Shown here one piece after another: positions 1 to 9,095 of a DNA stretch of 34,787 bases (its first letter is position 1; each line of letters begins with the position of its first letter). A model generated the notes under the pieces. The model had not been told where the DNA came from. It saw only the letters and a program-made list of their open reading frames with translations, and made no database searches. A program made the translations under genes and the position numbers. The stretch spans positions 1-34,787 of the forward strand of contig JAKQNO010000125.1 of NCBI GenBank assembly GCA_029565735.1, read 5' to 3'. The DNA comes from a bacterium. GTDB lineage: Bacteria > Oederibacteriota > PGYV01.

Positions 1-2220
1 AATGGGAACAAGTTTTATAGTGTATGGAAGCCCATCGCCTTTTGCCCAGAACCTTATTCCCAAAAACGGCGTACAGTTGCGCGCGCCGCCTGTTGACATA
101 AGATTTGTTCCCATTCCGACAAAACCGTTGGCGTAAACATCAGTTACAGTTCCGGTCATACGCGCGCTGTAAGCGGTTGACGCGGCGCCGGAATTGTCCA
201 TCGCCCAGATTCCGCCGGGCTCAGGAACCACAACGCTTGTGCCGGCGTTAACGGAATCATCGTAGGTAAACCAGTCGCCGCCCCAGTTGTTTACACCGTC
301 AGCATCTTCGCAGTCATCAAGAAGTTCTGACGCCCCGAAGGTGGCTGTAATTGTCGGGGTCGGCGTGTGAGTTTCGGTAGGAACAGGAGTCGGCTCCCAT
401 AAATAAGGGAACAGCTCCACTTTATCAAGCGAAAAATTTATAGACGGTACCGCGTTATTTGTGCCCACCTGCCATTTAATTTCCTGCATTACCGGAAGAA
501 TTTCAGTTTCAAGGTCATATAAATTTGATGTCCACGCAGGCTGAGTAAACTGTCCAAAAGCTATTGAAACCTGCGTCCATGTGGTGGGCGGAATAAATTC
601 ATATTCATGGGAAGCCCAGTCAATGTAAACAGTGGAACCCGAACCTTTTGGCCCAAGCATAATTTTCCACGGCGTTACTCCGTCTCCTTTACACCAGAAC
701 CTGATGCCGCCGCCGTCGCCTGCCGTTGTATTTGTTATCCAGAAATCAGTTAAGTCAACAATGTCCTGCCCCGCAGGCTGAGTCTTAATTTCTTCTTTTA
801 ACTCTGTCCCTATTCCGACTGACGGGTAGTTTGGAGCTACAGCAGCAGCTTTAGAACCTGTAATGTGCAGATAAAAATCGCTTTCAGCGTCAGCTCCGCC
901 GGCTGTCATTGTTAAATGTTCACCTTCTGCCGGGAAAACAGTCGCGCCCAGCGTTTTGGCATCCGCCCATGTATACCAATAACCGCCCCAGTCATTGGCG
1001 GTGTTAAAATCAGGAAGATAATCATCAAAATAGTCAATAACCTGGCCGTCAGGCACAGGCGTCGGGGTTTTGGGAGGTTCCGGACTCATAATTCTGAAGT
1101 TAGGCATATTTCCTGACATAAACAGCAAAGTTAAAACCTGAAGCGCGCCGTTGTAATAGGATTCAGTCGCGCTGAAACTTGTAGTCCTGCTGTAAAAATT
1201 ATTAAGGTTTGTCTGGTCTGTTGTAGTCATAAACGCACATCCCGCAGGGCCTACAAAAGCGGCATTATTGTTGCCGCCGTAAGATGTGCCATTCTGATAA
1301 TAATATCCGTCAACAACTCCGGAAGGGCCTTTACCCGCAAAAAACGATGCTAATTTTGTGGTATATGTGTCAGCAGCCGCTGTTCCGTACCATGCGTAAT
1401 CCATTGCGGTTCTCCATGGCACGCGGCAGGAGTTGTAATCGTACTTTCTCCCGTCAACACCGTTTTTATCATAATTTATTGCGGCGCCGCCGGTTGTTAT
1501 GATTTCGCCTATAAGGCCGGTTGTTGAATTAGCAGCTGTATTTATCATTGTAAAACATTTATTGGCAATGGTTGCCCATCTGGTATCGCCGTCAACAGTC
1601 TGGAATTCCCTTAAGAAAGCCGTAATAAAATAAGAAGGGAAAGTGTGGTCATCCCACGCATCGCCCGGTTTTAAATGATTATCCGACAACACCACATCAT
1701 AGCTTTTTATGTTTGCAATTTCTGTAGTCGCCTGTGAAATATATGTCCTGCCTATGGTGCCGCTGCCGCCCCACTGCTTGTCCGCCATCAAAAACGCGAA
1801 CGCGATATCAATGTCAGCATCCGTGGCCGAACCCTTGTCAATTATATTTCCGTTGCCGTCCATAATCCATGGTAATAGCGTTCCTGCTTTTCCTGCCGCA
1901 GTACCCCTGTTTATTTTAAATTTTGCAAGCCCGTCAAATGTTGCCTGGTCGTCCATATATACAGATGCAAGCATTCCATACGCTATACCTTCAGATACAG
2001 TATAGCCCCCGCCATAACCGGGAACAGGTTCAGGGCTTACAACTTTCAAACAGCCGGTGCAGACAGAAGAATTCTGCACATATGTTGCTTTCCAGGTATT
2101 ATATTTACTTTGAATAGTACTGGCATTGGAATTTGTTGCGCGTATTCCATATGGATAATTGGCACTTTGCGGAAAAGGATAGTTGCCCGCGAATGAATAA
2201 GCCGCAAATAATAATAGATT
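1..2220 (-). pseudogene. GH8 family glycoside hydrolase with CBM-like modules, 5' end interrupted by IS30 element, 3' end beyond window
   Basis: Reading the minus strand from 2220 to 1 gives about 740 codons without a stop. The first residues (LLLFAAYSFA then GNYPFP) look like the end of a signal peptide and the mature start. The catalytic domain has GH8 hallmarks: GGGYTVSEGIAYGM with the putative general-acid Glu (codon at 1990-1992), ATDADIDIAFAF close to the GH8 signature (1801-1827), and NSCRVPWRTAMDYAWYG (about 1387-1440). GH8 enzymes cleave beta-1,4 glucans, chitosan or xylan outside the cell. A beta-sandwich-like module follows (about 1060-400), then a Pro/Thr-rich linker (about 405-350), then a second similar module starting DDCEDADGVNNWGG and cut by the window edge. 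No in-frame ATG, GTG or TTG exists before the reading frame closes at TAA 2233-2235 inside the IS. The gene therefore lacks its start and is probably inactive. Family assignment is firm; substrate is not known. Confidence 0.85.
2218..2220. repeat. Target site duplication, left (ATT)
   Basis: These three bases abut the left IS30 end and match the three bases after the right end (3299-3301). They are short, so the call rests on agreement with the inverted-repeat ends. Confidence 0.6.
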
Positions 2221-2232
2221 AGGCTCTAAGAT

Positions 2233-2272
2233 TTAACGCAACACTTTGATATGATTATAATATCAAAGGAGG
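2233..2272 (+). promoter_or_regulatory. IS30 transposase promoter, hairpin and RBS
   Basis: A candidate promoter reads TTAACG (2233-2238), 17 bases, TATAAT (2256-2261). AAGGAGG (2266-2272) precedes the ATG at 2285 by 12 bases. CTTTGATAT (2244-2252) and ATATCAAAG (2260-2268) form a perfect 9-bp inverted repeat overlapping the -10 and the start of the Shine-Dalgarno. An RNA entering from outside the element could fold and mask the RBS, a known way for insertion sequences to limit transposase made from read-through. Promoter placement is by eye. Confidence 0.5.
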
Positions 2273-2284
2273 CGTTAATCTTCA

Positions 2285-3289
2285 ATGGCGAATATAACGT
2301 ACGTAAGACTCAAGTTCGAAGAACGCGAGGAAATTAGCAGATGTTTAGCTTGCGGTTTTACAGCAAGCCAAATAGCAAGAAGATTAGGCAGACACAGAAG
2401 CACTATTACGAGAGAAATCAATAAAAGCGGAATAACGAACCAGTATCGAGCGGTACGATCAGACAAGCGGGCAAAACGTAACGCCAAGAAACGTCGGGGC
2501 GGCAAACGAAAAATTAAGAAGTACAAAGAACTCAGAAGATATGTGGAAAAACACTTAAAACTAAAGTGGTCGCCAGAACAGATTGCAGAAAGTATTAAAA
2601 TAGAGTATCCTGATGACATGACTATGAGAATATCACCAGAAAGTATTTATACATATGTTTATGTGAAACCTAAGGGGCGTTTAAAGAACGAGCTATTAAA
2701 ATCGTTCAGACGAGAACACCGTAGGCGTCACAAAAAAAGTAGCAGAATGGCAACAGCTATAAGAGGTTTAGAAGATATGACAAGTATAGATGAACGACCT
2801 GCGGAGATTGAAAATCGTTTAATACCAGGACACTGGGAAGGCGATCTTATTATAGGTAAAAATCGACAATCAGCAGTAGGTACGTTGGTGGAAAGAAAAA
2901 CTAAATTATTAAGGCTTGTTCGGTTAAAAAACAGAACCGCAAAAGAAGTAAAAAAGAATTTTGAAAAGATTTTCAAAAAAGAACCAAAACGGTTAATAAA
3001 AAGTTTAACTTATGATCAAGGCAGAGAAATGGCTGATCACAAGTTATTGAGCAAGGCTTTAAAAATAAAAGTATATTTTGCACATAAAGCCAGCCCTTGG
3101 GAACGAGGGACAAACGAAAATACAAACGGATTGATAAGGCAATTTTTCCCGAAAGGAACAGATTTTAACAAAGTGAGTTTGAAAGAACTCCGGTATGCAG
3201 AAAAACTGTTGAATGAACGTCCAAGAAAAACATTAGGATGGATGACACCGGAAAAAGCGTATTATCAAAGTGTTGCGTTAAAAACTTGA
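2285..3289 (+). CDS. IS30-family transposase
   Basis: This 334-residue DDE transposase moves the surrounding IS30-type element by cutting and joining DNA at its inverted repeats. The N-terminus has a helix-turn-helix (LACGFTASQIARRLGRH, about residues 20-40) for end recognition. The catalytic triad is visible: Asp in GHWEGDLIIG, Asp in SLTYDQGREMA, and Glu in RGTNENTNGLIRQFFPKG, the typical IS30 block. The C-terminal NERPRKTLGWMTPEKAY motif is also characteristic. Length fits the family (about 320-380). The ATG is chosen because AAGGAGG lies 12 bases upstream. The stop (3287-3289) falls just beyond the 20-base core of the right inverted repeat, so the gene fills the element. No frameshift is seen, so the enzyme may be active. 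Confidence 0.95.
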   Translation: MANITYVRLKFEEREEISRCLACGFTASQIARRLGRHRSTITREINKSGITNQYRAVRSDKRAKRNAKKRRGGKRKIKKYKELRRYVEKHLKLKWSPEQIAESIKIEYPDDMTMRISPESIYTYVYVKPKGRLKNELLKSFRREHRRRHKKSSRMATAIRGLEDMTSIDERPAEIENRLIPGHWEGDLIIGKNRQSAVGTLVERKTKLLRLVRLKNRTAKEVKKNFEKIFKKEPKRLIKSLTYDQGREMADHKLLSKALKIKVYFAHKASPWERGTNENTNGLIRQFFPKGTDFNKVSLKELRYAEKLLNERPRKTLGWMTPEKAYYQSVALKT

Positions 3290-3298
3290 ATCTGCCCT

Positions 3299-3301
3299 AT
3301 T
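3299..3301. repeat. Target site duplication, right (ATT)
   Basis: These are the right partner of ATT 2218-2220. Removing 2221-3301 restores a continuous minus-strand hydrophobic reading (LLLYLLNLLLFAAYSFA) across the junction. Confidence 0.6.
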
Positions 3302-3358
3302 TAATAAGTAAAGCAAAAGATTGAATAATTATATTGGTAATACCTGACAAACTATTGA

Positions 3359-3469
3359 TGCGAGGGGAATTATATTTTGCCGGGATTTAAGGGAAGGGTT
3401 TCAATCACAGGAGATTATGACAGCCCGATGCAGATATCGGGTTGTCCCGGAAACGAAATACCAAAGTAA
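3359..3469 (+). other. Possible C-terminal remnant of a lost gene (non-coding gap 3302-3582)
   Basis: In the gap between the IS and the polysaccharide cluster one frame reads protein-like to a TAA at 3467: LPGFKGRVSITGDYDSPM then QISGCPGNEIPK. It has no usable start and opens right after a TGA at 3356. An 11-bp hairpin with one G-U pair (3419-3429 with 3436-3446, loop GCAGAT) lies inside it, without a T-run. The reading may be the tail of a gene lost by rearrangement, or chance. The gap probably also holds the promoters of the GH8 gene and of the cluster, but none is convincing. Confidence 0.2.
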
Positions 3470-3582
3470 TTCTTATTACTTATTGTGACTTTTCCTGTAA
3501 AACCGCTTGTGCAAAAATTCTTCAGAGGCAATACGCTTAAAAATATGTTTACTAAAAAAATGACACTAAAAGGATTTTGAAA

Positions 3583-5880
3583 ATGGAAAAAAAGATAAAC
3601 TTAAAAAATAAAAAACCTCAATCCACGGACATGTCAAAGGACGGCAGTCGCAGGCTGATAAAAAAACTTAATGACCGGCTTGCATCAATGGAAGAAATTA
3701 TAAACAAAAAAGACGGCGAAATTGCGAATCTTTCCGCTTTGCTTCACGCGGCTTATAATTCGAAGCGCTGGAAACTTATCAGCCTGTTAGCTGAACCGTA
3801 TTCAAGGGCAAAAAAAGAGATTAAAGCTTTGCTTGGCACCGATAAAAATGTCACAAAGATGCCCGGGCTTTTTAATTCCGGATTTTTTGGACTGCCGGTT
3901 CCGTTTTTTTCAGTTTTAAAGTTTAAACAGACGGAAAAACCGCTGGTCAGTATTGTTATTCCCGTATACAACCAGTGGAATTACACATATTCATGCCTGC
4001 GCTCCATACTTAAAAATACAAAAGATGTCAGTTATGAAGTCATTGTTGCCGATGACAGGTCTTCGGATATGACTGTTAATATAGAAAAATTTGTAAAGAA
4101 TATCCGTGTGTCCCGCAATAAAGGAAACCGTGGTTTTTTAAATAACTGCAACAACGGCGCAAAAGAAGCCGCAGGCAAGTATATATTATTCCTTAATAAT
4201 GACACAAATGTCACCGCAAACTGGCTGAAATCCATGGTAAAGCTTGCGGAAGCTGATGAAAAAATCGGGATTGTTGGTTCCAAACTGATTTATCATGACG
4301 GCCGTATGCAGGAGGCCGGAGGGATAGTATGGAAAGATGCCTCGGCCTGGAATTACGCCAGATTTCAGGACCAAATAATACCGGAATGCAATTATGTCAA
4401 AGAGGTTGACTACTCCTCCGGAGCCTGCCTGCTGGTAAGAAAGGACTTCTGGTCTGAAGCGGGCGGGTTTGACCGCAGATACGCGCCGGCTTATTATGAA
4501 GATGTTGACCTGGCTTTTGAAGCCAAAAAAAGGGGTTACAAAACCGTCTACCAGCCCCGGTCAGTTGTCATTCATTTCGAGGGAGTTTCATGCGGAAAAG
4601 ATGAATCAAAAGGCGTCAAAAAGTACCAGGCGGTGAACAGGGTAAAATTTCTGAAAAAATGGCATAACGAGCTTGAGAGCCGCCATTTTTCAAACGGGAA
4701 CTGCGTTTTTCTTGCCAGGGACAGAAGCCGCTATAAAAAAACAATTGTAGTTGTTGACCATTATGTGCCCGAATATGACAAAGACGCGGGTTCAAGGTCT
4801 GTATACCACTGCATCAAGTACTTTATAAAGAAAGGCATGAATGTAAAATTTGTAGGCGACAATTTTATTCACACCGAACGTTACGCCGATGAACTGGAAC
4901 AAATGGGGGTGGAAGTGCTTTGCGGGCCTTGGTACGCGCGGAATTTCGCAAAATGGGTTGCGGAAAACGGAAAATACGTCGATTATTTTTTCCTAAGCAG
5001 GCCTCACATAGCGGATAAATATGTCAGCCTTATAAAAAGAGAAACGCGAGCGAAAATTCTTTATTATGGCGTGGATCTTCATTATTTGCGAGAATTGCGC
5101 CGGTACAAGACAGAAAAAGACACAGCACTGTTAAAGAGCGCGAAAGACTGGAAAAAAATGGAAATTGACATCATGAAAAAGTCTGATATTTCTTTTTTCC
5201 CGTCGGATTTTGAAATAAAAACAATACGTTCTATAGCGCCGGGTGTTAAGGCGCGGGTTATGCCGCTATATGTATATCATGATTTTCGTGACGAAGAATA
5301 TCTGCCCGATTCAAGGCAGAACATGATGTTCGTGGGCGGTTTTAAGCACATGCCAAACCTTGACGGCATGAAATGGTTCTGCAAAGAGGTAATGCCTGCT
5401 GTTGTAAAGAAACTGCCGCATGTAACACTTGATATTTACGGCTCCCATATACCTGATGAAATAATGAAGCTGCGCGGGCCTAATGTTCGGATAATGGGTT
5501 TTCTTCATGATAAGGATCACGCGCGCGTGTATGGCGGGCACAGGCTGGTTGTATCGCCATTAAGATACGGCGCCGGGATGAAGGGAAAGAATGTCGAAGC
5601 CATGTATAACGGAGTGCCTTTGATTACCACCAGCATAGGCGCCGAAGGGATAAACTGCGCTTCTGTTATCATTGCCGACGAGGCTTTATCATTCGCGGAA
5701 AAAATAATAGAAAATTACAATTCACCGGATCTGGCGGACATCAGCCGGAAGCTCAGGGAATACGTAAGGGATAACTTTTCAGAACGAGTCCTTGACAAGT
5801 CTTTTTCAGGGGTATTGCCGGCAGCAGCCGGCGCCAGGCCTGCCGCGCGGAAAAAAGACATAGCCGGAGCGCGCCGGTAA
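3583..5880 (+). CDS. Bifunctional glycosyltransferase, GT2 domain fused to GT4-like domain
   Basis: This predicted cytoplasmic enzyme of 765 residues opens the polysaccharide cluster and probably adds two successive sugars to the growing chain. Residues about 25-85 form a charged heptad-like segment (RLIKKLNDRLASMEEIINKK), likely a coiled coil. From about 120 to 340 is a GT-A fold GT2 domain: VSIVIPVYNQ, VADDRSS, LNNDTNV as the nucleotide-sugar/metal motif, then SSGACLLVRKDFW and APAYYEDVDLAF. From about 385 to 745 is a GT-B/GT4-type half: VVVDHYVPEYDKDAGSRS, FVGGFKHMPNLDGMKWF, then SPLRYGAGMKGKNVEAM with a donor-binding region. ATG 3583 is preferred because AAAAGGA lies 8 bases upstream; an in-frame TTG at 3577 is the alternative. 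The stop overlaps the next start by one base. Sugar specificities are unknown. Confidence 0.88.
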   Translation: MEKKINLKNKKPQSTDMSKDGSRRLIKKLNDRLASMEEIINKKDGEIANLSALLHAAYNSKRWKLISLLAEPYSRAKKEIKALLGTDKNVTKMPGLFNSGFFGLPVPFFSVLKFKQTEKPLVSIVIPVYNQWNYTYSCLRSILKNTKDVSYEVIVADDRSSDMTVNIEKFVKNIRVSRNKGNRGFLNNCNNGAKEAAGKYILFLNNDTNVTANWLKSMVKLAEADEKIGIVGSKLIYHDGRMQEAGGIVWKDASAWNYARFQDQIIPECNYVKEVDYSSGACLLVRKDFWSEAGGFDRRYAPAYYEDVDLAFEAKKRGYKTVYQPRSVVIHFEGVSCGKDESKGVKKYQAVNRVKFLKKWHNELESRHFSNGNCVFLARDRSRYKKTIVVVDHYVPEYDKDAGSRSVYHCIKYFIKKGMNVKFVGDNFIHTERYADELEQMGVEVLCGPWYARNFAKWVAENGKYVDYFFLSRPHIADKYVSLIKRETRAKILYYGVDLHYLRELRRYKTEKDTALLKSAKDWKKMEIDIMKKSDISFFPSDFEIKTIRSIAPGVKARVMPLYVYHDFRDEEYLPDSRQNMMFVGGFKHMPNLDGMKWFCKEVMPAVVKKLPHVTLDIYGSHIPDEIMKLRGPNVRIMGFLHDKDHARVYGGHRLVVSPLRYGAGMKGKNVEAMYNGVPLITTSIGAEGINCASVIIADEALSFAEKIIENYNSPDLADISRKLREYVRDNFSERVLDKSFSGVLPAAAGARPAARKKDIAGARR

Positions 5881-7985
5881 TGAAAAACATGGCCGGCATA
5901 AAGAGGTCCTTTATATACGCGTCCGGAATAGCGCTTATACTGATTCTGACGCTGTTTTTATTCAGGGGCTCCTCCGGCGACGGCATGGAATTTGACGAAG
6001 TATTCCGTGTAAATAATCTGATCCCGCTCATCAACCAGCAGGCCATGCCTTATGACCAGAGTATTTTCAGCATGGATATCTTTGGGCTTTCAATACCGCT
6101 TATTTATAAGACTTATATATCTTCGGTAAGCATCCTGCCATGGCTTCCGCTTGTTTTCTTTGATGATTATATTTATGGTATACGTTTTCTGTACGCTTTA
6201 TATTTCTTCCTGTCCTTTTCGGCGATGTTTGTCCTTCTTGCCCGATACGGTTATTTTGAAGCTCTGCTTATAACCATACTGGCCGCAACTTCGCCGTTGT
6301 TCATGCCGGAGGCAAGAATTGGATTCGCGGATTCGATGCATATTTTCTTTATGTGTATTTCTTTTTTATTAATCGGCGCTTTTTTTAAAAGCGAAAAAAA
6401 GAAGGCATCGTTTATTTTTTGGGCTTCTTTTTTTCTGTGCCTTTGCGTAAATATCAGGTTTTATTTTATTTGGGTTCTGTCTGCAGCCGTCATTACGGGC
6501 GTGATACTCTATTTTGACCGCTTGAAAACACTCTTTGGCTCATTCAGGTATGTGTTCGCGGCCGCGGCAGGCGCCATACTGGGATTAATAAACTTCATCG
6601 TATACAATATAGCAACCGGATTTGCGACCTTTAAACCAATTTTTTTGAAAATATTTTTTTCCTCCGAATACAATAAACACCCGATTGATTACAAACAAAG
6701 CCTTCCGTTTATTTCAGAGGCGGAGGCAAAGATAAACGCACTGTCGTCTTTTTTTGGGGGCTACGCCTATGTGTACCTTTCAGTGCTGGCCGCAATGACC
6801 TTATGTTATTTATTCATGGGGTATAAAATGATAAAAGATAAAAATACAGCGGAATTGAAGCCTTATCTGTTTGCGGTCATTTGTTTTTGGTTAATACTCT
6901 TTATGATTCTGATCAGCCCCAACACAACCAGGCCGGGGCACTATATTTATCTTGTTCCTTTTTTTGAGTTGTCCCTTTTTTCCCTCATATTGCTGGCATC
7001 AAAAGTATTTAATTCAAAAAGCCTGAAAAATGGCGGCCTTGCTTTTATCTGTTTACTTGCATGTTTTAGTTTTTACATTTCCGGCTCTGAAACGTCGAAA
7101 GTTTTACGCACAAAAGGAACCGGATACTTTTCACCGGCCATTTTCAGCCTTAATTCTTTTATATCGGAAAATAAGATCGATTCAGACGATATAGTGTTTT
7201 TTGAGTGGGGAAGTTATCCGCAGCTATATTTTATTAATAAGGGAAACTTCAGGATTAATACGCGGGTTTTTCAGCTGATTGATAAAAAAAATAAACAGGA
7301 AAGGTTTGCGGCTCTTGATTCTTTCTTTCGGAGCGGCGATGCGGCCGGCAGAGATTCAATCTATTTTCCGCTCTACACGGCAGAATCGGATTTTAATTCA
7401 AACTCACCCGGCCTGGCATCTGATATACTTGAGTTTATAAGCGCGAATGACGGCAGGGCGGTTAAGGTTAAGACCTTCTGTGAAACAAACGGAAAACCGG
7501 TAATTGACCTCTATAGGCTTGATGATGTCCCGGAATTTGCGGGCCGTCTGAAGCCATTTTGCCCTGATTTTTCTGAAACCGAAATGGCAAACGCAGAAAA
7601 TTCCATGATTGATTTCACCGGATATGTCCGGGCAGGCTGCGTAAAAAACGTTTATATTTCCGAAAATAATTCCGGCGGTAAGTGGGCCGGTAAATATTCC
7701 CGTTTTTTGCTCAGGCGCAATACGCAGGGCAGTCTTCTTATTACCGCGTATTTCCCGGACATGAAAAAATATGAAAATAACCGCATTGCCTTTACCGTTC
7801 TGGTAAACGGCGAAAGTATGCAGACAAATACTATACGCAGCGGAGGATTCCGCGTGTTTGATATTAAATTGAAAAACGAACCTCCAAGCCTGCTTGATAT
7901 AGGCGTTCTTTGCGATTCGCGGATAATAGCGGAAAATGACAAAAGAGAACTTGCTGTTTTTTTAGTTAAAATGGAATTAAAATAA
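5880..7985 (+). CDS. GT-C (ArnT/PMT-like) membrane glycosyltransferase with extracytoplasmic C-terminal domain
   Basis: The 701-residue product has an N-terminal membrane helix, then an acidic first loop (GDGMEFDEVFR, about residues 34-44) typical of the GT39/GT83 catalytic loop, then about nine to eleven further hydrophobic segments to residue ~420. The remaining ~280 residues are soluble and should face the periplasm. Such enzymes take a sugar from a polyprenyl-phosphate carrier and put it on an acceptor outside the inner membrane. The next gene encodes a polyprenyl-phosphate glycosyltransferase, a fitting donor maker. The last ~125 residues (from IDFTGY, through GKWAGKYSRF to FLVKMELK) resemble the whole ectodomain of the protein encoded at 9096. 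The ATG overlaps the previous TAA by one base; an in-frame ATG at 5889 is possible. Family call is from topology and the acidic loop. Confidence 0.7.
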   Translation: MKNMAGIKRSFIYASGIALILILTLFLFRGSSGDGMEFDEVFRVNNLIPLINQQAMPYDQSIFSMDIFGLSIPLIYKTYISSVSILPWLPLVFFDDYIYGIRFLYALYFFLSFSAMFVLLARYGYFEALLITILAATSPLFMPEARIGFADSMHIFFMCISFLLIGAFFKSEKKKASFIFWASFFLCLCVNIRFYFIWVLSAAVITGVILYFDRLKTLFGSFRYVFAAAAGAILGLINFIVYNIATGFATFKPIFLKIFFSSEYNKHPIDYKQSLPFISEAEAKINALSSFFGGYAYVYLSVLAAMTLCYLFMGYKMIKDKNTAELKPYLFAVICFWLILFMILISPNTTRPGHYIYLVPFFELSLFSLILLASKVFNSKSLKNGGLAFICLLACFSFYISGSETSKVLRTKGTGYFSPAIFSLNSFISENKIDSDDIVFFEWGSYPQLYFINKGNFRINTRVFQLIDKKNKQERFAALDSFFRSGDAAGRDSIYFPLYTAESDFNSNSPGLASDILEFISANDGRAVKVKTFCETNGKPVIDLYRLDDVPEFAGRLKPFCPDFSETEMANAENSMIDFTGYVRAGCVKNVYISENNSGGKWAGKYSRFLLRRNTQGSLLITAYFPDMKKYENNRIAFTVLVNGESMQTNTIRSGGFRVFDIKLKNEPPSLLDIGVLCDSRIIAENDKRELAVFLVKMELK

Positions 7986-8006
7986 ATAAAATTACCGGAG
8001 GGCCGG

Positions 8007-8954
8007 ATGAAACTTGTGATTAATATCCCGTGTTTGAATGAGGAAAAAACGCTGCCTCTTGTACTCTCTGAACTGCCAAAAAAACTTGACGGCATCGATA
8101 CGATAATAGTGCAGATAGTAGACGACGGTTCTTCCGACAATACGTCAAAAATCGCCATGGAATACGGCGCCAGAGTGATAAGGCACGAGAAGAACCTTGG
8201 TCTTGGGACTGCTTTCAAACACGGCATGGAAGCCGCGCTTGAAGCCGATGCGGATATTATGGTAAATACAGACGCGGATAACCAGTACCCTTCACGCTAT
8301 ATAAAAGACCTGATTAAGCCTGTCATCGACGGGCGCGCAGACATGGTGATAGGTAACAGGACACCATGGAAGATCAGCCATTTTTCAGGTTTTAAAAGGT
8401 TTCTTCAGTATTTTGGCAACATGCTTACCAGAAAAGTGGCAGGTTCAGCTACGCCCGATACCGTTTCCGGTTTCAGGGCTTATTCTAAAGAAGCCATGCT
8501 GCGGCTTAATATAACCACAAAATTTTCGTATGTACTTGACACGATTGTGCAGGCCGAGCGTAAAAATCTTAACGTGGCGTCGGTTCCCATAGAAACAAAC
8601 ACGCCGCTGCGCAGGTCAAGGCTTTTTAAGAATATATTACAGCATGTTTACAAGTCCGGAAGGAATCTGCTTAGATGTTATATTATTTATGAACCGTTTA
8701 TGACCTTTATGTGGCTAACCATGTTTTTTCTTGCGCCTGCCATGATACTGCTTATTAGGTTTCTGTATTTTTATGTAACAAATGGCGGTGCCGGGCATAT
8801 CCAATCGCTTGTGATATCGTCGTTTTTATTCGCGCTTTCCGGCATAATGTTCAGCCTTAGCATAATTGCAGAGATAATCGGCATGAACAGGACGCTGATC
8901 GAGGAACAGATATACCTGAAAAAAAAGGAATTCTACCAAAACAGGCGCCGCTGA
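8007..8954 (+). CDS. Polyprenyl-phosphate glycosyltransferase (DPM1/GtrB-like GT2)
   Basis: This 315-residue enzyme probably transfers a sugar from a nucleotide donor to undecaprenyl (or similar) phosphate on the cytoplasmic face. It has a complete GT2 domain: NIPCLNEEKTLPLVLSELP at the start, VDDGSSDNT, NTDADNQYPSRYI with the DAD metal motif, IGNRTPW, and SGFRAYSKEAM, the order seen in dolichol-phosphate mannose synthase-like proteins. Two hydrophobic segments at about 235-255 and 265-290 anchor the C-terminus. GGAGG sits 6-8 bases before the ATG. It lies 21 bases after the GT-C gene, so the two are probably co-transcribed and act as donor maker and user. The sugar is not predictable. Confidence 0.87.
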   Translation: MKLVINIPCLNEEKTLPLVLSELPKKLDGIDTIIVQIVDDGSSDNTSKIAMEYGARVIRHEKNLGLGTAFKHGMEAALEADADIMVNTDADNQYPSRYIKDLIKPVIDGRADMVIGNRTPWKISHFSGFKRFLQYFGNMLTRKVAGSATPDTVSGFRAYSKEAMLRLNITTKFSYVLDTIVQAERKNLNVASVPIETNTPLRRSRLFKNILQHVYKSGRNLLRCYIIYEPFMTFMWLTMFFLAPAMILLIRFLYFYVTNGGAGHIQSLVISSFLFALSGIMFSLSIIAEIIGMNRTLIEEQIYLKKKEFYQNRRR

Positions 8955-8973
8955 TCAAAACATGGCTTTATTC

Positions 8974-9051
8974 CATCCTGAAACCGCATTTGCATACTGT
9001 TGATGTGATTTCAGGATGAATATAGACAAGGCGCTTAACTTGTTATAGTAT
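8974..9051 (+). promoter_or_regulatory. Inverted repeat and candidate internal promoter upstream of the 9096 gene
   Basis: The only sizeable gap inside the cluster (141 bases) has a perfect 10-bp inverted repeat, CATCCTGAAA (8974-8983) and TTTCAGGATG (9009-9018), without a T-run. Behind it is TAGACA (9023-9028), 17 bases, TAGTAT (9046-9051). This could be an internal promoter with an operator or leader hairpin just upstream. Placement is by eye. Confidence 0.4.
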
Positions 9052-9095
9052 AAAAAACCGGGATTTATATGAATTATTAAATCAGGAGGGAAAAT

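Larger units (their letters stand above)
2221..3298 (+). mobile_element. IS30-family insertion sequence, complete (1078 bp)
   Basis: The element carries one intact transposase gene. Its ends are inverted repeats sharing a perfect 20-base core, TTTAACGCAACACTTTGATA (2232-2251, and its complement at 3263-3282). Outward of the core the ends are degenerate but alignable: left AGGCTCTAAG, right (complement) AGGGCAGATTCAAG. With those limits the flanks are ATT at 2218-2220 and ATT at 3299-3301, a 3-bp target duplication as expected for the IS30 family. The element sits in the signal-peptide region of the GH8 gene, in opposite orientation to it. The intact ORF, perfect IR core and clean duplication suggest a recent insertion. 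Confidence 0.88.

Noticed and set aside
916-2117. Several plus-strand ORFs of 60-100 codons
   Set aside because: They are shadows of the minus-strand GH8 reading, which has clear family motifs and runs through all of them.
3419-3446. Possible c-di-GMP riboswitch or terminator at the hairpin before the polysaccharide cluster
   Set aside because: There is no GEMM core sequence and no T-run; only a simple hairpin is present.
7652-8227. Minus-strand ORF of 191 codons
   Set aside because: It is antisense to the GT-C tail and the GT2 start, both with clear family features; the shadow is due to codon bias.
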